NCBI GenBank assembly: GCA_030065825.1
Contig: JASJCY010000057.1
Location: forward strand, 1-41,284
Source: Nostocaceae cyanobacterium
GTDB lineage: Bacteria; Cyanobacteriota; Cyanobacteriia; Cyanobacteriales; Nostocaceae
DNA length: 41,284 nt
Direction: 5' to 3'
The position numbers and the translations under genes were made by a program. Positions 16,220 to 24,441 of the stretch are shown here, in pieces. Each line of letters opens with the position of its first letter. Within the stretch, counting starts at the first letter, position 1. Under the pieces are notes generated by a model. That model saw only the letters and a program-made list of their open reading frames with translations, was not told the DNA's origin and made no database searches.

Positions 16220-16280
16220 AAAACCCCAATTTAGCCTATAAACCCTTAAAAACCGGGTTTATTCCCCATCTTTATCTGTC
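16220..16280. repeat. 61-bp repeat, solo copy
   Basis: Begins AAAACCCCAATTTAGCC and ends with TTATTCCCCATCTTTATC. The other copies are 430 bp further on, separated by a TIR-bounded segment. Confidence 0.8.
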
Positions 16281-16307
16281 AAAGGGAAAGAAGAGGGTTT
16301 GAGCACA

Positions 16308-16677
16308 AGAGGGTTTGAGCGGTTTTATGTTTCTGTTGAAGCTTGCACTCCTACCAAACTTTACCCGTCGTAAAAGACGCTTAACTTGAATCCAATTGAG
16401 TTGTTAGAAGATTTGTTCAATTTATTGGGCAAAGAAACCATTATTGTTTGCATTTGATCAACTTCATTCATTGCTGAGCGAAAATAGTTGAGGTTCACGC
16501 TTCTAAACCAACTCATGCGTGCAATTAGAGCGTTGTGTATCAAGTTCTCTGAAGCTGCCTAAAGCTATTTAAAGAAAACGAAAATACTTATTGTTACTAG
16601 TTCGTCCATAACTTTGGGCGATGTTTGAAGTAACTAGCTATATTTTAGTACTCTTGGTTCTTCCGCTCAAACCCTCT
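16308..16677. mobile_element. 370-bp segment with perfect 15-bp terminal inverted repeats
   Basis: AGAGGGTTTGAGCGG at 16308-16322 is exactly inverted at 16663-16677, and a 13-base direct copy precedes it at 16292-16304. It lies between copies of the 61-bp repeat. The interior has only a 60-codon minus-strand frame of no recognised family. Possibly a non-autonomous element or the remains of a larger insertion; no clear target duplication. Confidence 0.5.
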
Positions 16678-16710
16678 TCCTTCTTCCTTGAAGGTCGAAG
16701 ACCTTCGATC

Positions 16711-16866
16711 AAAACCCCAATTTAGCCTATAAACCGTTAAAAACCGGGTTTATTCCCCATTTTTATGCCTCAAAACCCCAATTTAGCCTATAAACCGTTA
16801 AAAACCGGGTTTATTCCCCATTTTTATGCCTCAAAACCCCAATTTAGCCTATAAACCCGGTTTTTC
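16711..16866. repeat. 61-bp tandem repeats (two full, one partial)
   Basis: Copies start at 16711, 16772 and 16833; the first two are identical over almost all 61 bp, and the third stops after the TATAAACCCGG part. The unit holds AAACCGGGTTT, a small palindrome shared with other dispersed repeats here. Confidence 0.85.
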
Positions 16867-17090
16867 TGTGTATTGACACATTTGGAATTATTTAGTATAT
16901 TTGTACTATAAATACATCAGGCATCTAAATTCGTTCTTAATAAACATTACATCTCAGTGTAATTAGGGATAAATCTACGTGTTCAAAAATGATTGAAAAT
17001 CGTGATTTTACCCTAGTCATTGACTGAGTAGTGGCTAGAATCAAAACATCAAAAATAGTTTAACAATCTATCAATATTTAGAGGACTTTT

Positions 17091-18152
17091 ATGAACAGCA
17101 ACATTGAAGTAGTTTTCAGCTTTGACACCACAGGTAGCATGTATCCTTGTCTTACCCAAGTGAGACGTAAAATCAAAGAAACAGTCACACGATTAATGAA
17201 TGAAATTCCCTTAATTAAGATAGGAATTATTGCCCACGGTGACTATTGCGATGAAAAATCTACTTATGTGACGAAAATATTTGATATTTCCAGTGACGTT
17301 GATGCAATTTGTAACTTTGTCCAAAATGTTGAACCAACTTATGGTGGAGATGCACCAGAATGTTATGAATTAGTATTACATCAAGCTCAATCTTTATCTT
17401 GGTCAAAATTAGCCAGTAAATCTTTAGTATTAATTGGGGATGATATTCCCCATGCACCAGCACGTAACCCCCAAAAATTGAATTGGCGCAAGGAAATTAA
17501 AAAATTATCTGATTTGGAAATAATGGTTTATGGCGTCCAGGCATTAAATCGTTCCCATGCAACACCATTTTATCAAGAAATAGCAGAACAATCTGGGGGT
17601 TTTCATATTAGCTTAGACCAGTTTTCTTACATTACAGACTTATTTTTAGCAGTCTGTTATCAACAATCCTCCAACGAACAATTACAAGAATATGAAAAAG
17701 AAATCATCACCGATGGACGTATGAGTCGGGGGTTAAATAAAATCTTTAACTCCATGCTGAATCGGGAAGGAGTATCCTATTACCAAGATGCCGATTTACG
17801 GGCAGTTTCTCCGGGACGTTTTCAAGTTTTAGAAGTAGATGAAAATATTTCTATTAAAGCTTTTGTCTTAGAAAATGGTCTCAATTTTAAAGTTGGTAGG
17901 GGCTTTTACGAATTTACCAAAAAAGAAACCATTCAAGGTTACAAAGAAATTATTTTAATGGATAGAAAAACCGGAGATTTATTTGAAGGAGAAGCAGCAA
18001 GGGAAATGTTAGGAATTCTCGGAGGTGAAACAGTGCGGCTTAAACCCAATAACCTAGAAAAATACGTTGTTTTTGTCCAAAGTACCTCTGCAAATCGTAA
18101 ATTAATTGGTAAGACACGCTTCCTTTATGAAGTAGAAGACTGGCATTCTTAA
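17091..18152 (+). CDS. VWA (von Willebrand factor A) domain protein
   Basis: A 353-residue soluble protein. Residues 5-200 form a VWA domain with the metal-ion-dependent adhesion motif DTTGS (D12-S16) and a later GGDAPEC near residue 85, similar to the VWA domain found with alpha-kinases. The C-terminal ~130 residues carry no domain I recognise. VWA domains mediate metal-dependent protein binding; the partner is unknown. No signal peptide. Flanked by long gene-poor spacers on both sides, so transcribed alone. Start ATG 17091 with GAGGA upstream. Confidence 0.8.
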   Translation: MNSNIEVVFSFDTTGSMYPCLTQVRRKIKETVTRLMNEIPLIKIGIIAHGDYCDEKSTYVTKIFDISSDVDAICNFVQNVEPTYGGDAPECYELVLHQAQSLSWSKLASKSLVLIGDDIPHAPARNPQKLNWRKEIKKLSDLEIMVYGVQALNRSHATPFYQEIAEQSGGFHISLDQFSYITDLFLAVCYQQSSNEQLQEYEKEIITDGRMSRGLNKIFNSMLNREGVSYYQDADLRAVSPGRFQVLEVDENISIKAFVLENGLNFKVGRGFYEFTKKETIQGYKEIILMDRKTGDLFEGEAAREMLGILGGETVRLKPNNLEKYVVFVQSTSANRKLIGKTRFLYEVEDWHS

Positions 18153-18370
18153 GGAAGAAAAAAGAGAAGATATTATTTAATTGCTGGATGTATAAAGGTG
18201 ATGGAACTTGTTTGATTGGTACTGCCTTCACCTTTGTTTCTTCATTGTAATCTTTTACAAATAATTCTTTTGTCTGTTCTGCAAAGGTTTTACAGTAATT
18301 GCAACGAGGAACATAGCATATTCACAACAGTTTGACTTTTGCAAATAGACATCTGGTGGAAAAGAATGTA

Positions 18371-18395
18371 GAGACGTTGCAATGCAACGTCTCTA
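18371..18395. repeat. Palindrome AGAGACGTTGCA-A-TGCAACGTCTCT
   Basis: Perfect 12-bp arms around one base. Pieces of the same string (GTAGAGACGTTAAAT) recur inside ligA at about 19718 and 19960. A common dispersed cyanobacterial palindrome. Confidence 0.65.
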
Positions 18396-18611
18396 AAAGG
18401 GTTTTGGACAATGCATATTTAATTTTCACGCCTATGTCTAATATGTTTGGGGTATTGTAATTTAATCTTGGTGGATATAATGTTAGTAAACTATGACATT
18501 CATTATGTCATCAAATCATGATAAAAAAAATCGCAGGATAAAGCCACGGATACCTTAATTATAGCAGAAATTTGTGGCTTGTAAACCCTGAAATATCGTT
18601 CGCGGCAAAAT

Positions 18612-18630
18612 GATAATGATTCTTATTCCC
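18612..18630. promoter_or_regulatory. Possible Fur box (iron-responsive operator)
   Basis: GATAATGATTCTTATTCCC keeps GATAATGAT and about 14 of 19 consensus positions. It lies about 90 bp before a 26-codon frame (MNYSIPKWF..., 18703-18783), but no recognisable iron gene follows, so it may be an orphan or belong to a lost gene. Confidence 0.3.
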
Positions 18631-18970
18631 ACAATTTTCAGCACAAAAAGCGCTTTTTGGAAAAATTGATAAAAATTAACAATGAGAGGGTGAGTGAAAC
18701 TAATGAACTACTCTATACCCAAGTGGTTTAATGACACCTTCACAAAAAGCAGGAGGTGGCGATCGCCATTATCAGTGACCTGATACCAATTTAGGAAAAT
18801 CCTTATACATCTAGATTATCTGTGGGGGTTTAGCAATGCTCATTAGTGTCAACTTAATTTAAAATCCGCACCCCGCAAGGAAATTAATTTCCACAGCGAG
18901 TACACCAAGTCATCTCAAGATGAATAAATAATCTAAACCTCGTCCAAGTCGAAACCTGGAGTTTGTCAAA

Positions 18971-19005
18971 AGGGAATAGGGAATAGGGAATAGGGAATAG
19001 GGAAC
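18971..19005. repeat. Heptamer tandem repeat (AGGGAAT)
   Basis: Four exact AGGGAAT units plus a partial fifth, the complement of the array at 14471. Confidence 0.8.
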
Positions 19006-19119
19006 AAAAACCGGTCAATAAAAAACTATGGGTTTCAAAATAGACGTGGTTTAGTAGGAAAAAATTAAAACCTACAACCATCTATCAAAATCAACTTGAG
19101 AGGGTAGTAGGCTTTCTTG

Positions 19120-19172
19120 AGTCTACTTTAGTAGACTTTATTTATTAGCCCGGAACTTTAGTTCAGGGTGGG
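19120..19172. repeat. Two-hairpin dispersed repeat, copy 4
   Basis: Hairpin 1 is AGTC-TAC-TTTA-GTA-GACT (19120-19137); hairpin 2 is CCCGGAAC-TTTA-GTTCAGGG (19149-19168) with one mismatch, followed by TGGG. It lies about 65 bp before the ligA start and would be in its leader if the promoter is upstream. Confidence 0.7.
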
Positions 19173-19215
19173 TAGAAAAGGTGACAAATAAGCCTTTAAA
19201 TTTAATTCAATATAG

Positions 19216-21285
<2,070 letters not shown>

Positions 21286-21341
21286 GGGCACGGCATCGGC
21301 AAAGTTACTTTATACACCGATAAATTACGTATGCCGTGCCC
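21286..21341. repeat. Short element with GGGCACGGCAT inverted ends, inserted at the ligA 3' end
   Basis: GGGCACGGCAT at 21286-21296 is exactly inverted at 21331-21341. It separates two identical 49-bp copies of ligA sequence (21231-21279 and 21342-21390). Confidence 0.75.
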
Positions 21342-21390
21342 GAAATTGGGAATTACTCAGTTGAGTGAAGCGCAATTGTTGGAGATGTTG
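21342..21390 (+). repeat. 49-bp duplicate of the ligA 3' end
   Basis: Identical to 21231-21279. It is followed by GAGAGTTGG and a stop, which probably was the original end of ligA. Confidence 0.9.
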
Positions 21391-21395
21391 GAGAG

Positions 21396-21451
21396 TTGGT
21401 AATTGGTAATTGGTAATTGGTAATTGGTAATTGGTAATTGGTAATTGGCAA
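21396..21451. repeat. Heptamer tandem repeat (TTGGTAA), seven units
   Basis: Seven exact TTGGTAA units from 21396 and a variant TTGGCAA. The first unit contains the displaced ligA stop codon, so the array grew directly from coding sequence. Confidence 0.85.
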
Positions 21452-21552
21452 TAATTTCATCCTTTACTATTTAACTAACAAATTACACCAATGTCAGAAA
21501 CCGGGTTTCTTAAGAATATTGACCTATAAAATCCTAATTTTTGGTTTAGAAA

Positions 21553-21775
21553 CCCCGACAGTCGCTACCCTGCGGGAAGCCGCACTCCGTGCGTCTATAA
21601 GTCGGGGAACCCTTACTTACAGAAGCCGCTCCGCGTCTACGGCAGTTGCACCCCTGCGGGGAAGCAAGCTACATGGGGGAAACCCCCATAGACGCGGTAG
21701 ACGAGCGGAGCGAGGCTTCTCGGAGAGTGCGGCTTCTCGAAGAGTAGACCGCACTGCCTCACCAACGCGCTGCCT
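21553..21775. repeat. Cluster of short dispersed repeats
   Basis: Several overlapping motifs of the GCGGGAAGCCGCACTCCGTGCG, GCCGCTCCGCGTCTACGG and GTGCGGCTTCTCGAAGAG types nested within one another. Related single copies at 3346-3395 and 14112-14183. Looks like serial insertion of small elements; no gene. Confidence 0.65.
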
Positions 21776-21844
21776 CGCTTTCTCTATGCTGTTGACAATG
21801 GTGCAATTTATCAGTTTTAAGGGATTTTCATTGTACTGGTGTCC

Positions 21845-21877
21845 AGATCCCCGACTTCTTAAAGAAGTCGGGGATCT
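21845..21877. repeat. Perfect 16-bp hairpin AGATCCCCGACTTCTT
   Basis: Arms 21845-21860 and 21862-21877 around one base, 47 bp before the Uma2 gene. A common dispersed palindrome; it could shape the Uma2 leader. Confidence 0.6.
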
Positions 21878-21923
21878 ATCTAAACGCTAAGATAAAATAT
21901 AGTTCCTCTTTAGCCGTTACACC

Positions 21924-22505
21924 ATGACATCAACAATAACAGACCGTCTATATTCTTTTGAAGAATATCTCACCTATAACGATGGTAGTGATAACCGCTA
22001 TGAACTAGTAGACGGGAAATTGGAACTGATGAATCCACCAACTTTTAGACATTTGTTAATTGCCAAGTTTATTGAAAATTTCTTGGATGGTGAAATTAAT
22101 CGTTTGGGTTTACCTTGGCTGTGTTTAAGAGAAGCGGGAATTAGAACCGGATGGCGTAAATCTAGGTTATGTGATATATGTGTGGTGGCTGCGGAACAGG
22201 TAATGGAATTCTTGGATGAATCTGCTGTTTGTCAGTCTGCACCATTGTTGGTGGTGGAAGTGGTTAGTCCAGAGTCTGTGAAGCGGGATTATCGCTATAA
22301 GCGTTCTGAATATGCAGCTTTGGAAATTCCTGAATATTGGATTGTCGATCCGATTGAGTCGAAAGTGACGGTTTTGTTGTGGGAAGAAGGTTTGTACGAG
22401 GATAGGGAGTTTGTAGGAAATCAGCAGATAGTTTCTCAGAGGTTTTCGGAGTTGGTTGTGACGGTGGAGGAAGTTTTAGCTGCGGGGAAGAAGGAAGAGG
22501 AATAA
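21924..22505 (+). CDS. Uma2-family (DUF820) PD-(D/E)XK nuclease-fold protein
   Basis: A 193-residue protein with the family pattern: YSFEEYLTYNDGSDNRYELVDGKLELM, a central DICVV strand, then LLVVEVVSPESVKRDYRYKRSEYAALEIPEYWIVDP. The Asp/Glu-x-Lys core of the restriction-like fold is present. Uma2 genes are strongly expanded in cyanobacteria; cellular role is not established. A second, diverged member is at 23555-24142 on the other strand. Confidence 0.88.
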   Translation: MTSTITDRLYSFEEYLTYNDGSDNRYELVDGKLELMNPPTFRHLLIAKFIENFLDGEINRLGLPWLCLREAGIRTGWRKSRLCDICVVAAEQVMEFLDESAVCQSAPLLVVEVVSPESVKRDYRYKRSEYAALEIPEYWIVDPIESKVTVLLWEEGLYEDREFVGNQQIVSQRFSELVVTVEEVLAAGKKEEE

Positions 22506-22552
22506 AACACACAGACACAAAGACACAAAGGAAGAGGAGAGGAAGCAATTAC

Positions 22553-22936
22553 TCAATTTTTTTTATTTAAAAAACGCGCTCCTTTACCACGATTGCAATC
22601 TATACAAAGTGTTTGCAAGTTTTCAAGTTGGTTACTACCTTTTTTAGAAAAAGGTACTATATGGTCAACTTCTAATTGAATTTGTTTTGCATTGCGACCA
22701 CAGAAAACACATTTGTACCCATCTCTGTGTAACACTGAAACACGAACTGATGCAGGAATATAACGGGAGCGTTTACTTTTTTCTTGCTTGGATTTAGACT
22801 GGGATTTGGTTGCATCAGGTTTTTTAGTCTTTGGCTTTTTCCGTTTTTTTGCGTTTTGAGTGTTAACTTGATTAATCAAATCCCGAATCGCTCCACGCAC
22901 TAGTTTTTGTAGTGGGTTAGGAGTTTTTTTTGGCAT
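22553..22936 (-). CDS. HNH endonuclease
   Basis: A 127-residue protein with a very basic N-terminal 55 residues (many Lys/Arg) followed by a compact HNH domain: YIPASVRVSVLHRDGYKC, the zinc-binding CVFCG...CIDCN pairs, and the catalytic LEVDHIVPFSKKG with NLQTLC. Stand-alone HNH proteins of this type act on DNA, but the biological target is unknown. Start ATG 22936. Confidence 0.88.
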   Translation of the reverse strand: MPKKTPNPLQKLVRGAIRDLINQVNTQNAKKRKKPKTKKPDATKSQSKSKQEKSKRSRYIPASVRVSVLHRDGYKCVFCGRNAKQIQLEVDHIVPFSKKGSNQLENLQTLCIDCNRGKGARFLNKKN

Positions 22937-22978
22937 TTAGGGTTTAGAGGTTATTTATAAAGTAAACGTTAAGACCCA

Positions 22979-23046
22979 AGAAACCGGGTTCCTCTGGGTG
23001 AAGTATCGAATATTATCGTACTTAGTCTGAGAGAAACCCGGTTTCT
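22979..23046. repeat. 68-bp dispersed element bounded by AGAAACCGGGTTTCT, copy 2
   Basis: Same length and ends as 7993-8060 and a similar interior (CTGGGTGAAGTATCGAATATT). The left end has one substitution (TTCCT). Confidence 0.7.
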
Positions 23047-23086
23047 AACCACCCATAGACTTAATATTTAGTTTATAAATGGTCTC

Positions 23087-23338
23087 TTAGTCAAGCAACT
23101 TCTTCAGACCATAAGCTGCAAGTCCGACTACCGCACCAGCAGCTACAACTGGTGCTGCACCAATAGCTACAGCAGTTCCACCCACTGCTAAACCCATACC
23201 TCCTACTGTTGCAGAGATTCCAGCACCTGCTAATGCTCCACCAGCAGCAAATCCAGCTGCTTCTTTTAAATCATCATCTTTGTTAGGTATTATTGTGTTA
23301 TCTCCCTGTTTTGCAAGTTTTAGAAAAGAACATCTCAA
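23087..23338 (-). CDS. Small glycine/alanine-rich hydrophobic protein
   Basis: An 83-residue frame whose C-terminal ~55 residues are a run of Gly, Ala and Val (AAGFAAGGALAGAGISATVGG...AAGAVVGLAAYGL) ending KKLLD. The spacing of Gly suggests glycine-zipper helices packed in or on a membrane, and a passing likeness to small bacteriocin-type peptides. The only in-frame start upstream of the polar segment is TTG 23338. No homologous family recognised and no processing or export genes nearby. Composition argues for a real gene, function unknown. Confidence 0.5.
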   Translation of the reverse strand: MRCSFLKLAKQGDNTIIPNKDDDLKEAAGFAAGGALAGAGISATVGGMGLAVGGTAVAIGAAPVVAAGAVVGLAAYGLKKLLD

Positions 23339-23554
23339 ATAAGATAATACTTTTGTAAAAATAAAATACAGAAAATACCTTACTAGTTGTACTTAAATTA
23401 TGAATAAACTTTTCGCAAAGCACATCCAGTAGATTTTCCTAGCCATAAACATTATAGTAATTATAAACTATTAACCTCTGTGCCTCTGTGCTTCTGCGTG
23501 AGATAAATTTATAAAATCACCGGGGATAATCCAATGCCAAAAACACAACACATC

Positions 23555-24142
23555 CTATTCTCCAAATTCCACTCCTTCATAAACATCATTAAAGGGAATT
23601 TGAAACTCTATCGACTGAAGAAACAATACTGAATCCGCTGACTCATACTCTGTTAATACCCATTGACCTTGAGAATTTTTAGCAAATTGTTCAACAAAAT
23701 ATTCATACTGATCAATCATAATATACTCTTTTAATTCCGGGATGGAACGGTAATATCTAAATTTAGTTGTTCTGTCATAGTTTTCTGTCGATTTAGACAA
23801 AACTTCTATAATCATTAGGGGATTTGTAACTATGATATTGCCAGTCCCTTCATATTTTGGTTTTCCCTCAATTACCATTTCATCTGGATAAGTATAAATG
23901 CGATAACGCGGTATCCACAACTTCACATCACCCATATATATTTTGTAATTTTTACCCCGCATCTGCAATTTAAAATTGGCGTAAAAATTACCCGCAATTT
24001 CATTGTGATTTGTAGTCCCACCTGTCATGGGTACAATTTTTCCATCCCGGTATTCATTTTTAAATTCCGATTTTTCTTCTAGTTGTAAATATTCTTCTGG
24101 ACTGTAGTAATGTTTTGGTGTTTGTGTCTGCATAATAACCAT
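23555..24142 (-). CDS. Uma2-family (DUF820) PD-(D/E)XK nuclease-fold protein
   Basis: Second Uma2 member, about 195 residues: YYSPEEYLQLEEKSEFKNEYRDGKIVPMTGGTTNHNEIAGNF at the N-terminus, then PDEMVI and PLMIIEVLSKSTENYDRTTKFRYYRSIPELKEYIMIDQ. All core strands of the fold are present. It is well diverged from the copy at 21924, so not a recent duplicate. Starts at ATG 24142 or ATG 24133 are both possible; the frame opens with a GTG at 24163. Function in the cell unknown. Confidence 0.88.
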   Translation of the reverse strand: MVIMQTQTPKHYYSPEEYLQLEEKSEFKNEYRDGKIVPMTGGTTNHNEIAGNFYANFKLQMRGKNYKIYMGDVKLWIPRYRIYTYPDEMVIEGKPKYEGTGNIIVTNPLMIIEVLSKSTENYDRTTKFRYYRSIPELKEYIMIDQYEYFVEQFAKNSQGQWVLTEYESADSVLFLQSIEFQIPFNDVYEGVEFGE

Positions 24143-24360
24143 ATCAATAATATAGCGATTCACTCTTTATCAAATACAATCTAGGACTGACGCATTGTAC
24201 ATAAGTACTATACGAAATTTAGTTATTTCAGCCATTTATAGAACCTAACACAGCAAAAAAAGCGAGTGAATTAGGGTTATGCAAAGCGCGTGAAACGACT
24301 GAATTGCCTGATACATATTATGGCTAATTTGTACAGTGCGTAACTCCTACAATCTTGTGT

Positions 24361-24412
24361 GGGATGGGCATCCCTGCTACAACAAAAGTGGGATGGGCAT
24401 CCCTGCCCGTCC
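24361..24412. repeat. Tandem GTGGGATGGGCATCCCTGC repeats
   Basis: Two copies of a 19-base string containing the GGGATGGGCATCCC inverted repeat, part of the dispersed family seen at 10661 and 28368. Lies just beyond the stop of the CCA-type gene. Confidence 0.6.
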
Positions 24413-24441
24413 TATCCCTTTGAAAACCGCTATAATATCAA

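Larger units (their letters stand above)
16155..17090. other. 936-bp repeat-rich intergenic region
   Basis: Contains a hairpin GGGCGCAA-TGC-TTGCGCCC (16191-16209), one solo and 2.5 tandem copies of a 61-bp repeat, and a 370-bp segment bounded by 15-16 bp inverted repeats. Upstream of the VWA gene is TTGACA near 16874 and an inverted pair ATTACA/TGTAAT (16946-16963), possible regulatory sites. Confidence 0.5.

Noticed and set aside
21438-21890. 150-codon plus-strand frame after ligA
   Set aside because: It translates the cluster of short dispersed repeats and contains only low-complexity residues.
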